Source of the DNA: Splendidivirga corallicola
GTDB taxonomy: Bacteria; Bacteroidota; Bacteroidia; Cytophagales; Cyclobacteriaceae
Length of the DNA: 64,000 nt
Assembly: GCA_030442035.1 (NCBI GenBank)
Contig: JAUJEA010000001.1
Coordinates: 124,001-188,000, forward strand
Direction: 5' to 3'
The position numbers were made by a program, and so were the translations under genes. The notes under the pieces are model-generated. The model was not told where the DNA came from. It worked only from the letters and a program-made list of their open reading frames with translations, and did not search any database. Positions 42,594 to 51,712 of this stretch are shown here, one piece after another (position 1 is the stretch's first letter; the number at the start of each line of letters is the position of its first letter).

Positions 42594-44126
42594 TTACTTC
42601 ATCTCCTCCGTGAGCACTCCTAGACACATTTGTATACCTTCTAAAAAATTTCCCAATCTTAAGTTTTCGTTTGGTGCATGAATATTGTTATCCGGATTAG
42701 GAATTCGCAGAGAGACTGCGGGTATTCCTAAAGTATTAATAAATGGTGCTATGGGCTGAGAGCCTCCTGTGGTGCTCATTCTTACAAATTTATCTCCGAA
42801 GGTTCGCTGCATTGCGCTACTCAGCCATTTTCCGATTGAAGAATCAAAATCCGTTCTGAAAGGTTTGGACCCAATTCGATATTGAAAAGAAGCCAGTTTT
42901 GCATATTGCCTTCTTTCTTCGGCGGTAGGAATAGAGTCGACAAGATGGTAGCCCTGATTCAACACATAATTTCTGAGTAAAGTGATCTGCCTCATAGCCC
43001 CGGACTCCGGGACAAGACGCATATCAATTTCAGCAATGGCCAAAGAAGGAATCAAAGTTCGTACCTCTTCACCTACCCAGGCTGCCCTCAATCCTCTGAC
43101 ATTCAATGAAGGATACTGTAAAGCTTCCTGGTAAGTTTCTCCAACGCGGTCAATATCTGCAATCCCCAATGATTTCTTTATTTCAAGGAGATCCTCAGGC
43201 ACATCATTGATCTTATCTTTCCGCTCCTGGCTTAAATTAATGCCATCGTAAAATCCTGGAATGGTTACTTTACCCTCTTCATCTTTCATACCGGCAATCA
43301 ACTTTGATAACTTAAACACAGGATTTGGAGCAAAATTCCCGTATTGTCCGCTATGCAGGTTTCTTTTGGCACCAAAAACCTTTATGGTAACGGTGGCAAT
43401 ACCTCTTGCACCAAATGTTAAAGTAGGCAAATTGGACAAATGGCGTGTACCATCCATGATAAGAAGCATCTCCGATTGCAATAAAGCTCTGTGTTTGTCT
43501 ACAGTAGTCGCTAAAGTTGGTGAACCTAGCTCTTCCTGAAAATCCATAATAACCTTAATATTAAAATCAGGTTGAATAGCTCGTTTGTTCAGGATATCCA
43601 GGGCTGTCATAAAAGCGATAGCAGGTCCTTTCGAGTCAGAGGCTGACCTGGCAAAAATCCGCCAATCCGGATTGAATTCCTGCTTCAGCTTATCCCAGTC
43701 AATTTCTTCCCAAACTTCCTTTTTTAAAACCTTGAGGACAGGTAAATACGGGTTTTCCTGATTCCAAAAGGATGTATCCACCGGTTGCCCATCGATTTGC
43801 AAATAAAATAAAAGACTCTTTAAACCTGGATCATATATCCTTTCGGCATATAGCTGTGGTGCTCCTTCCGTTGTTAGTATTTTTGTATCAAATTGTATTG
43901 ATTGAAACGTATTTTTACACCATTCCAAATTGCTTTGGATATGTTCAGGAAAGTTGCCATTGTTTGGAATTTTTAAAAAATTCCTGAGTTCTTCAAGGCT
44001 GGAAACCACACTTTCCTCTGCGGCTTGATGAATCTGCTCCCGGTTCATTTTTTGAGCATTTACATTAGTATCAAAGCGGCAGAAAATGCATAACAATACT
44101 ATGATCAGATGTGGCATTCGACTCAT
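42594..44126 (-). CDS. Exported M20/M25/M40 family dipeptidase
   Basis: 510 residues with signal peptide (HLIIVLLCIFCRF...NAQ). ARSASDSKGPAIAF holds the bridging Asp, IMDFQEELGSPTL the catalytic Glu pair, GARGIATVTIKVFGAKRNLHSGQYG the dimerisation-domain His, and NIHAPNENLRLGNF the last metal His. It hydrolyses dipeptides or acylated amino acids outside the cytoplasm. DUF819 follows 1 base later. Confidence 0.9.
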   Translation of the reverse strand: MSRMPHLIIVLLCIFCRFDTNVNAQKMNREQIHQAAEESVVSSLEELRNFLKIPNNGNFPEHIQSNLEWCKNTFQSIQFDTKILTTEGAPQLYAERIYDPGLKSLLFYLQIDGQPVDTSFWNQENPYLPVLKVLKKEVWEEIDWDKLKQEFNPDWRIFARSASDSKGPAIAFMTALDILNKRAIQPDFNIKVIMDFQEELGSPTLATTVDKHRALLQSEMLLIMDGTRHLSNLPTLTFGARGIATVTIKVFGAKRNLHSGQYGNFAPNPVFKLSKLIAGMKDEEGKVTIPGFYDGINLSQERKDKINDVPEDLLEIKKSLGIADIDRVGETYQEALQYPSLNVRGLRAAWVGEEVRTLIPSLAIAEIDMRLVPESGAMRQITLLRNYVLNQGYHLVDSIPTAEERRQYAKLASFQYRIGSKPFRTDFDSSIGKWLSSAMQRTFGDKFVRMSTTGGSQPIAPFINTLGIPAVSLRIPNPDNNIHAPNENLRLGNFLEGIQMCLGVLTEEMK

Positions 44127-44397
44127 AATGAAATATACTAAAATATAAGTATTGAGGCATCAGGAAGTTAATTAAATGCAAGCAGTAACTTATTCCGGAT
44201 CAGTTATCATCATATTTTTATATACTAACCGTATTAAGTAGGTCATAAAAGAGATAAACTTAATGTAGTGAGGACTGAACGAATATTTCATTTCTATTAT
44301 ATGAACAAACCGATTTTTACCCCTAAAGTGCTGAAAAAATCCTCTTGATAAAGATCAAAATACAAGAAATTGCCAATTCAATTTAACAAATCACACA

Positions 44398-45705
44398 ATG
44401 AAAAAAACCTCATTTTTCTTATTGATATTTACTATAAATATTGCTTGCAACGGCCAGAAAGAAACTCAAACACCTCTACCACAATTAGAAACTAATATCA
44501 ATATACCCATTGCAGGTAACAGCTGGGTGATTAATGATAGAAATGCTACAAAGAAGATAATTTCAGATACGGGAATAAAGAATTGGAGCAATGGCGACGT
44601 AAAGATTGGCACCTTTGCCAGATTTGGTTTGGAGGGAGACGTTAACATCGCCTTGCGTGTGAGAGTAAGTTCCGGAAAGTCAAAAATCAAATTCAGTCAT
44701 GGTAGTGAATCCAAAGAAATAGAAGTTTCCAATTCGGACTTCCAGGTTATTCCTGTGGGTACATTCGCTATAAAAAGGGAAGGTTATCAACGTTTTGATC
44801 TGCAGGGAATTGAAAAATCCAGTGCTACATTTGCTGAAGTAACAGACATTCTTATTGGTGGACCAGCTACGAAGAAGGACTTATACTATGTCAAAGATGA
44901 ATTCTATTGGGGTAGACGCGGTCCATCTGTCCATTTATCTTACCAACTGCCTAATGAGGACATGGCCGTGCAATGGTTCTACAATGAAATAACCGTTCCC
45001 GAAGGCGAAGATGTGATTGGTTCTTATTTTATGGCCAATGGTTTTGGTGAGGGTTATTTTGGCATCCAGGTCAATTCAGAAACAGAGCGTAGAATACTAT
45101 TTTCCGTGTGGAGTCCATATCGAACTGATAATCCGAATGAAATACCGGAGGAGGACCGGATTCAATTGTTAAAAAAAGGAAAGGATGTCAATACCGGAGA
45201 GTTTGGGAATGAGGGATCAGGTGGACAGAGTTTTAAAAGATACTTTTGGAAAGCAGGAACAACCTATCGTTTTTTACTGAAAGGGGAACCCAACGGGGAC
45301 AATTCAACCGATTATACAGCCTATTTTTATGCACCGGAAATTGGGACATGGGAGTTGATCGCTAGTTTCAAACGACCAAAAACCAATACACATCTTACCA
45401 GGTTATATTCGTTTTTGGAAAATTTTACTCCCGAAACAGGAGACATCAGTCGTAAGGTATTTTTCTCCAATCAATGGGTATATGATATAAATGGTCAATG
45501 GCACGAATTAACAAAAGCTCAGTATACTGCTGATGCTACGGCCAGAAAAAATGCCAGAATGGATTATGCAGGGGGTAGTGAGCAGAATAGGTTTTTTCTT
45601 AAAAATTGTGGCTTCTTTAGTGAAAGAATAGCATTTGATCAACCATTTACCAGAAAGGTCTCAGGTAAAAATCCTCCAAATATAGATTTCTCAGCCTTGC
45701 CATGA
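44398..45705 (+). CDS. DUF3472 / DUF5077 lipoprotein
   Basis: 435 residues with lipobox (FTINIACNG). The N-terminal DUF5077-like strand set (IPIAGNSWVINDRNATKKII) leads into DUF3472 (VHLSYQLPNEDMAVQWFYNEITVPEGEDVIGSYFMANGFGEGYFGIQVNSETERRILFSVW), a beta-sandwich probably binding carbohydrate. Surface-exposed. Followed by a 26-codon open tail (45701-45781) of coding-like composition and then a spacer. Confidence 0.82.
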   Translation: MKKTSFFLLIFTINIACNGQKETQTPLPQLETNINIPIAGNSWVINDRNATKKIISDTGIKNWSNGDVKIGTFARFGLEGDVNIALRVRVSSGKSKIKFSHGSESKEIEVSNSDFQVIPVGTFAIKREGYQRFDLQGIEKSSATFAEVTDILIGGPATKKDLYYVKDEFYWGRRGPSVHLSYQLPNEDMAVQWFYNEITVPEGEDVIGSYFMANGFGEGYFGIQVNSETERRILFSVWSPYRTDNPNEIPEEDRIQLLKKGKDVNTGEFGNEGSGGQSFKRYFWKAGTTYRFLLKGEPNGDNSTDYTAYFYAPEIGTWELIASFKRPKTNTHLTRLYSFLENFTPETGDISRKVFFSNQWVYDINGQWHELTKAQYTADATARKNARMDYAGGSEQNRFFLKNCGFFSERIAFDQPFTRKVSGKNPPNIDFSALP

Positions 45706-45875
45706 TCGAGATATCGAATTGGTATTGGCGGATATGGATAATGCCAGGCAAGATAAGTTATTGGATTTTCTTTGGGAATAATTAATTGTACTTAAACTGG
45801 CATTTGAAACATTCTTATGTTAAGATTGTTGTTTCCTAATGATTAGGAAGAACATTTACTCCTTAACTTTTTGGA

Positions 45876-46757
45876 ATGAACAATGAAAAGCTAACCCTGG
45901 AACAGGTGTTATCCATGGACCTGCCCAATATTATCTTGTATGCTGCCCCTGTAATGATTATCCTGGTTGCCCTTGAATGGATCATAAGTTTTTATAAGAA
46001 AAAGGACTATTATGATGGCAAGGACACATTTGCTGCGACAACCATAGGTATTGTCAATGTAGCAATTAGCGCTTCCATTAAGCTCATTACATTTGGTATT
46101 ATTTTGTTTTTTTACAATCTGGTGCCCTGGCGCATACCCGACACATGGTGGTCATTTATTCTTTGCTTGGTATGGATTGATTTCTGGAGATATTGGGCCC
46201 ACCGCATAGCACATGAAAACAGGTTTTGGTGGGCTACACATGTTACACACCATTCATCCGAGAAGTATAACTGGTCGGTATCTTTCAGGCTTGGCTGGAC
46301 ACAACACATTAAAATTGTTTTCTTCATCCCTGTTGCTTTGTCAGGTTTTCATCCGGTTGTATTCTTCATTTGTCACCAAATAGAAGTATTATATCAATTC
46401 TGGATACACACGGAGTATATTAGAAAATTACCCAAACCTATTGAGTATATTTTTACAACCCCTTCGCATCATCGGGTGCATCACGCCAGAAATGATAAAT
46501 ATCTGGATAAGAATTACGGTAGCACATTTATTATTTGGGACAGGATATTCGGTACATTCCAACCGGAAGAAGAACAAGCTGACTATGGTATCACCAGGCC
46601 GGTAAAATCATATAACCCTGTGTATTTATGCTTCCATGAATGGATGGACATCATTAAAGATATCCGGAATTCCAAGTCCCTGAAAGAAGTCTATGCAATG
46701 ACCTTTGTACGCCCCAGCCGGCTGGAGGAAAAAAGAAAGTCATTCAGGGATAAGTAA
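45876..46757 (+). CDS. Sterol desaturase / fatty acid hydroxylase family protein
   Basis: 293 residues with about four membrane segments and the diiron His boxes: HRIAHENRFWWATHVTHHSSEKYN and PSHHRVHHARN. Uses O2 to hydroxylate or desaturate lipids. Substrate (sterol, hopanoid, carotenoid or fatty acid) cannot be told. Full length with all boxes. Stands alone on the plus strand. Confidence 0.9.
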   Translation: MNNEKLTLEQVLSMDLPNIILYAAPVMIILVALEWIISFYKKKDYYDGKDTFAATTIGIVNVAISASIKLITFGIILFFYNLVPWRIPDTWWSFILCLVWIDFWRYWAHRIAHENRFWWATHVTHHSSEKYNWSVSFRLGWTQHIKIVFFIPVALSGFHPVVFFICHQIEVLYQFWIHTEYIRKLPKPIEYIFTTPSHHRVHHARNDKYLDKNYGSTFIIWDRIFGTFQPEEEQADYGITRPVKSYNPVYLCFHEWMDIIKDIRNSKSLKEVYAMTFVRPSRLEEKRKSFRDK

Positions 46758-46792
46758 ATCAATAGTAATTTATCTAATTAAGCCTTTAGATA

Positions 46793-46862
46793 TCAGGTTT
46801 CAGGTATCAGAAAATCTTTTGTCAGACTGAAAACATCATAGAGGTTGAGACCTGACACCTGA
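46793..46862. repeat. CCTGAA-type palindrome between sterol desaturase and propeller genes
   Basis: TCAGGTTTCAGGTATCAG at the left and GACCTGACACCTGA at the right form inverted arms, preceded by AAGCCTTTAG and followed by ATGCTTT. Same family as 51560-51641, including the AAGCCTT(T/C)AG lead. Confidence 0.55.
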
Positions 46863-46907
46863 ATGCTTTGTGATTTTCTTCTAAACTAAGCGGCACTGAT
46901 TTATCAA

Positions 46908-47990
46908 CTATCGGTTTGTTCTCACTACCTTCATGATCTCCCTTTCACTGGCCACATATATTTCTGACTGATACTCGTCTAACCAGGCAAAATATTGATT
47001 GAGTGGTAATTCATCATTGACACCGGAGTAAACAGTGAATTGACCTTGTTTGTCCATTAGACCAATACCCGAAATGCAGTCTATACAGAAAGGATCATCC
47101 GGGGTAGTGATGAACCATATATCTCCGGAAGAAGTTACTTTTAAACCTTTAATCCTATTCGATAGCAGCTTGGTATCGTACGGAAAAAAGGACTCTACCT
47201 TTTCATTTGATAAACTAATTTTCTGAAGGCCTCCGTCAGCAATGCCGGTCATATTGATATATGGAATACTATAACCCAACCAAACTTCCTGTTCATTCAC
47301 CTCAATATGATCAACTGCGTTGTATAAAAGTTCGGATTGATCTTGCGAGTAAACCTGCCGAATCTCTCCGTCGCTTAATTTAGTAAGCCCTCCTGATCCC
47401 TGAAACATCGCTGTGCCTATCCAAAAATCACCGTTGGCATCAGTCTCTATTTCATTAATGATACTGCTGGGAAGTGCTGAATTCCCAGGAGTAATGCCTT
47501 TCCATTCACTACCATCAAAGAATGACAATCCGCCTCCGATCGAGGAGCCATTCCCTACAAGTATTTGACCTTTTTTGTTAATACAAATTTCAGATATAAG
47601 ATCTCGAAATAGCGGTACATTGACCATATTATAAGTCAACCAGCTATTTTCCTTGAATACGGAAAATCCCAGATCAGTCCCTACCCATACCTGATTCTCA
47701 TGATCAATGAAAAGATCGTTAATCATATCACCCGCTATAGTTGAATTAGACGTGTTATATGCAACAACATTCCCGTTCTCTACTCTAAGCAGTCCGTTAT
47801 TGAAAGTTGCAATCCATAAAACCCCGTTCCGGTCGAAACTAAATTGTACAATGAAATTACCCTCTTTGATTTCATCAAAATGATAAACTGCTTCTAGGTT
47901 TAAAACCGCGTTCTTTGGTTCAAAGTCCGCTTCTTTACAACTGAGAATCAAAGAGCTGAAGAGAAGACATAAATAATAGAAATGTTTCAT
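46908..47990 (-). CDS. Two-component regulator propeller-type lipoprotein
   Basis: 360 residues from ATG 47990 (MKHFYYLCLLFSSLILSC, lipobox); the longer frame from 48026 lies upstream of the signal. The rest is a beta-propeller of the Reg_prop type (FDRNGVLWIATFNNGLLRVENG; DHENQVWVGTDLGFSVFK; INKKGQILVGNGSSIGGGL; TSSGDIWFITTPDD). No kinase or anchor domain is attached, so it is a free sensor-like or scaffold propeller. Role unknown; 95 bases from the class III enzyme gene. Confidence 0.75.
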   Translation of the reverse strand: MKHFYYLCLLFSSLILSCKEADFEPKNAVLNLEAVYHFDEIKEGNFIVQFSFDRNGVLWIATFNNGLLRVENGNVVAYNTSNSTIAGDMINDLFIDHENQVWVGTDLGFSVFKENSWLTYNMVNVPLFRDLISEICINKKGQILVGNGSSIGGGLSFFDGSEWKGITPGNSALPSSIINEIETDANGDFWIGTAMFQGSGGLTKLSDGEIRQVYSQDQSELLYNAVDHIEVNEQEVWLGYSIPYINMTGIADGGLQKISLSNEKVESFFPYDTKLLSNRIKGLKVTSSGDIWFITTPDDPFCIDCISGIGLMDKQGQFTVYSGVNDELPLNQYFAWLDEYQSEIYVASEREIMKVVRTNR

Positions 47991-48084
47991 AGCAATCCAT
48001 CTGATACTGATCCGAGGACACATCAAATCGAAAGAAAGATGGAATGATTTTACGATTACCTTTACTAAATATATTTTCTCAGGA

Positions 48085-49440
48085 TTAACTAATTCTATCC
48101 AATGCTTTTTTTAAGGTTGCTATGATAAAATCACAATCATCTTTAGTAATAACCAGGGAAGGCCTCATGGTAATGATATTTCCTTCGATAATCTTAAAAG
48201 CCACTCCCTCCTTCAAACAATAGTACATAATCCTTTCAGCCTCTTCTATAGCTCTTTCCTTCGTTTCTCTATTTTTGACAAGGTCGATACCAATATGAAA
48301 TCCCTTTCCGGCAACATTTCCGATCAAATCATACTGATCATATAATTCCCATAATTGGTTAATAAGATAATCTCCTAATAATTCCGCATTAGCCACTAGA
48401 TTGTGTTCCTCAATATACTCTATTTCCGCGAGGCCCGCGGCTGAGCAAAGAGGATTTTTTTCATGCGTGAAATGTCCAATCGATCGATGCTGTAGAACAT
48501 TATACTTTTCCTTAGTTACAATTCCTGCGAACGGAACTACCCCACCACCAAGTGATTTTCCCAGCACCAGCACATCGGGTGTGATGAAATGTTCGGAAGC
48601 AAACATTTTTCCGGTTCTTCCGAACCCTTCAATGATTTCATCAAATATGAGAAATATGTCATATTGCTCACACAGGTATTTGATCTCCTGCCAATATTCC
48701 AAAGACGGAACCACCGGTGTAGCGGAGATAGGTTCGGCAATAATAGCTGCAACATCCGGGTTCCTTTTAAGGATATTCCGGATCTGTCTTAAATACTCCT
48801 GATCAATGTCTTGCTGGTTTTTATAGCCCCATGGATTTCGATAATAGTTAGGAAATTCAACGTGAAAAGCCCCAGGTACCATTGGACCATTTCCCACTGT
48901 AAAATGTTCCTCTCCTCCAATACTGGAGGCCTGAAAACCTGTTCCATGATAGGAATCCCAATAGGATATGGTCTTCCACTTACCCGTAATTTGTTTTGCC
49001 AGCATGATAGCCATTTCTATGGCTTCTGAACCACCAGGGCAAAACAACACCCTATTTAATCCCCCGGGCGTTATATCAACTATTTTTTTCGCAAGATTTA
49101 TGGCCGGAATATTCGTATATCTACGCGGGGTAAAGGCCAGGCTCATATCTAGTTGTTTTTTAACGGCGTCTATTACCCGGGGATTGCTGAATCCTGCATT
49201 GTGAACACCATTCCCATGAAGGTCCAGATATTTTTTACCATTGACATCCACTATATAAGCACCTTCGGTTTTTGAAAGTACATTCATAACCGGAGTAGAA
49301 AGGGCCTGATGAAGGAAATACTTCGAATCTTCCTCTATCCAGTATTTGGTTTCTTTATCCAGGTTTTCATAATAAGTCTTTCTGTTTGCAGTAGCATTGT
49401 TATCACCCTGCTCCCTGGATACAATTTCTTCTATGTTCAT
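48085..49440 (-). CDS. Class III aminotransferase-fold enzyme, PbfA-like
   Basis: 451 residues from ATG 49440; the longer frame begins with TTG. The N-terminus REQGDNNATANRKTYYENLDKETKYWI and FLHQALSTPVMNVLSKTEG resemble (R)-1-hydroxy-2-aminoethylphosphonate ammonia-lyases (PbfA) more than ordinary class III aminotransferases. The PLP fold is standard: CPGGSEAIEMAI, IFDEIIEGFGRTGK and the PLP Lys in VLGKSLGGGVVPFAG. No other phosphonate genes are visible here, so the reaction is open: PbfA-type lyase or a transaminase. Confidence 0.78.
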   Translation of the reverse strand: MNIEEIVSREQGDNNATANRKTYYENLDKETKYWIEEDSKYFLHQALSTPVMNVLSKTEGAYIVDVNGKKYLDLHGNGVHNAGFSNPRVIDAVKKQLDMSLAFTPRRYTNIPAINLAKKIVDITPGGLNRVLFCPGGSEAIEMAIMLAKQITGKWKTISYWDSYHGTGFQASSIGGEEHFTVGNGPMVPGAFHVEFPNYYRNPWGYKNQQDIDQEYLRQIRNILKRNPDVAAIIAEPISATPVVPSLEYWQEIKYLCEQYDIFLIFDEIIEGFGRTGKMFASEHFITPDVLVLGKSLGGGVVPFAGIVTKEKYNVLQHRSIGHFTHEKNPLCSAAGLAEIEYIEEHNLVANAELLGDYLINQLWELYDQYDLIGNVAGKGFHIGIDLVKNRETKERAIEEAERIMYYCLKEGVAFKIIEGNIITMRPSLVITKDDCDFIIATLKKALDRIS

Positions 49441-49572
49441 TTTCAAGTTTATAGTTTAATATGCCTAAGCCGGTTTAAACAATAATAAGTTTTTAGATCC
49501 ATTATGCTGTAAATCACATCATATGAGATAGGAGCTAAAAATGGAATAGGCATAATATTATGTATTTTAACC

Positions 49573-51429
49573 TTACTTCGTCAACTCCAGAAAATCTTTT
49601 AATTTACCATCAAGGTCATACATTTTAAAGGAGAAAATATTATCAAAAATATCCACTTTACAATAATGATTGCCACGCTGGGTTTTGTTCGAGAACCAGG
49701 AATGTGTAGGTGTGAAATCCTCCAAATGACCTCCAGCACCTCCGCTCTGAACATAGATGACACCATTTTCCCTATCAATCTTTCCATCTTTCAATGGCCA
49801 TGAACGCTCATAGGCATGCACATGTCCATAAAAAACAACATCTACTCCGGCAGTTTCATATAATTTCTTTAAATCATCGAACTTGGGATCTCCCAAATTA
49901 GATGTCTCTCCTTTCCAGGTATTACCATAATCATTCTCATCAGAGGAAACAGGGCAATGATGATGTGCAACGAACTTCCATTTAGCCTTTGAATTTGTCA
50001 GTTTCTCCTCAAGCCATGCATATTGTTTACCTCCCTTTTTGAGCTCTTCATTCTCATTACTGTTCAGCATAAAAAACTGAGCATTTCCATAGTTAAATGT
50101 ATAGAAAGCCTCAGGTTCAGGCAAACGATGATAACGGTTGTACCAGTACAGATCACTTTCTCCGTTTCCAGGTACCGGGAAAACCGGTATACGACTTGCT
50201 ACCGGTGTGATCCCGGTGAAATATTCGTAGTTCCATTCAAATTTATGAGGCTCTTTCCCACCATCTGTAACATCTCCCAGATGAACAATAAAGTTTGGTC
50301 GCTCTTCCCAAATCATTTCTCCCAAATGATGGTTAATATGGGGACGGCTCTCTGTGTCGCCAATAATACAAAATGAAAAAGCAGCCTCCTCCTTTACACC
50401 TGTGCCGAAGGTTAAAACACCGGATTTCATTTCAGTACCATCCTGAGCAATTGCCGTGATCTGATAATAATAGGGTGTTTCAGGGACGAGGTTTTCCAGG
50501 GTAACTTCCTGAATATAGGCGGCATTCGTAATTTTCTTTTTGTTCGTAAGTGGTAGCTGGCGACCATATTCAACAACGGCTTGGGTCAATCTATCTGTTT
50601 CCCATACTATGTTAATACTGTTTTGTGTAGCAAAATGAAGGTATGGACCAGCATTAAAATGAAAGGTATCCTGAAACAGCTTACCGGCATCAACAAGCGT
50701 TTGAAGTTCCATAAACCGGCTCTTGATTTCTTTCTGATCTAAAGCACCATCATATAAACGAGAAGCTTTCACCAGATTCGCGATTTTCATATAAGGTTCA
50801 TTCTTGAAGTAACCTGCTAATTCAATTTGATGGTAATCCGGAAATACGATATCTCCCTGTACTTCTGATGAAGAAGTCAGAAGAACTCCATTTAAATATA
50901 ATTTCATAGTTTCTCCATCGTATGTCCCTACCAAATGTCCCCAATACTTTTTCCAGCCTTGTTCTACCTTAGCTGTAATTGATTTGGCGCCCCCTTGCCT
51001 GGAATTTACGTGAAAGATCACCTCATCACCGTAATAGCCAAGTAACCAGGCCGGATTATGCAGTGTTGATTTTCCCTTATCGGTGATTAATGCACCTACC
51101 GGTAGATTTACATGATTGAGAAGCCAAAGCTCAATGGTAAATTTGCTTTGAGGAATTTTCGAGCTTTCCACGAAATCAGTAATTCTTTCCGTAGGTGATT
51201 GCTCATAAAAAATAAGCGGTTCACCAAGCGTCTTAAAGCGCTCAAACCGACTTTTAGGAGGTTCAATCTTTTGTCCCGGATAGTTTTGAGCATCTCTTGC
51301 AAGGGTATAATTTGGATGAAAGGTCCAATCCCCTACAATATCTTCTCCAATTCCTTGCGAATAAACTTTAGTAAAAGCAAATACAAACAGGTGCAGTGCA
51401 AATATTAGCTTGAGCAATTGTTTCATCAT
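49573..51429 (-). CDS. Exported LamG plus purple-acid-phosphatase-like phosphoesterase
   Basis: 618 residues with signal peptide (LKLIFALHLFVFAFTKVYS). Residues about 30-250 form a LamG/concanavalin sandwich; 270-340 a FN3-like domain (FHFNAGPYLHFATQNSINIVWET; LENLVPETPYYYQITA). Then the metallophosphoesterase core: IGDTES, HLGDVTDGG, PVPGNGES, FVAHHHC and YGHVHAYERS. The usual GNH motif reads GNG here, so the catalytic His is replaced by Gly; activity may be altered. Co-oriented with the PbfA-like enzyme (132 bases), possibly linked in phosphorus or glycan use. Confidence 0.85.
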   Translation of the reverse strand: MMKQLLKLIFALHLFVFAFTKVYSQGIGEDIVGDWTFHPNYTLARDAQNYPGQKIEPPKSRFERFKTLGEPLIFYEQSPTERITDFVESSKIPQSKFTIELWLLNHVNLPVGALITDKGKSTLHNPAWLLGYYGDEVIFHVNSRQGGAKSITAKVEQGWKKYWGHLVGTYDGETMKLYLNGVLLTSSSEVQGDIVFPDYHQIELAGYFKNEPYMKIANLVKASRLYDGALDQKEIKSRFMELQTLVDAGKLFQDTFHFNAGPYLHFATQNSINIVWETDRLTQAVVEYGRQLPLTNKKKITNAAYIQEVTLENLVPETPYYYQITAIAQDGTEMKSGVLTFGTGVKEEAAFSFCIIGDTESRPHINHHLGEMIWEERPNFIVHLGDVTDGGKEPHKFEWNYEYFTGITPVASRIPVFPVPGNGESDLYWYNRYHRLPEPEAFYTFNYGNAQFFMLNSNENEELKKGGKQYAWLEEKLTNSKAKWKFVAHHHCPVSSDENDYGNTWKGETSNLGDPKFDDLKKLYETAGVDVVFYGHVHAYERSWPLKDGKIDRENGVIYVQSGGAGGHLEDFTPTHSWFSNKTQRGNHYCKVDIFDNIFSFKMYDLDGKLKDFLELTK

Positions 51430-51537
51430 GGTTCTTTTAGCTGAGGCGCTAAGCTAGATAAAAGTCTTTTTCGTTAGAAGCACGGTAATTTAAGTTTTTG
51501 TGAAGTTTTCCCGATCACGTAAATCCTTTAAATTAAC

Positions 51538-51677
51538 ATTTAGTGCCATTAAGATAAGCCTTCAGGCATCAGGTCTTAGGTGTCAGATAATTTTCTAACA
51601 CAATAGAAAACATCTGAAATCTGATACCTGATGCCTGAAAGCTTTCAAAATATTTCCTTAACTTAATGGCATTAAAT
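51538..51677. repeat. Long nested palindrome (140 bases)
   Basis: Outer arms ATTTAGTGCCATTAAG (51538-51553) / CTTAATGGCATTAAAT (51662-51677), one mismatch. Inner arms CTTCAGGCATCAGGT (from 51560) / ACCTGATGCCTGAAAG (to 51641). The centre TTTTCTA-N6-TAGAAAA forms a small loop stem. It lies in the 283-base gap between the phosphatase and the DUF4434 gene and shares sequence with the elements at 46793 and 8110. Confidence 0.7.
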
Positions 51678-51712
51678 TAACATTCCTCTTACGAAGCAAA
51701 TGATCAGGCCCG

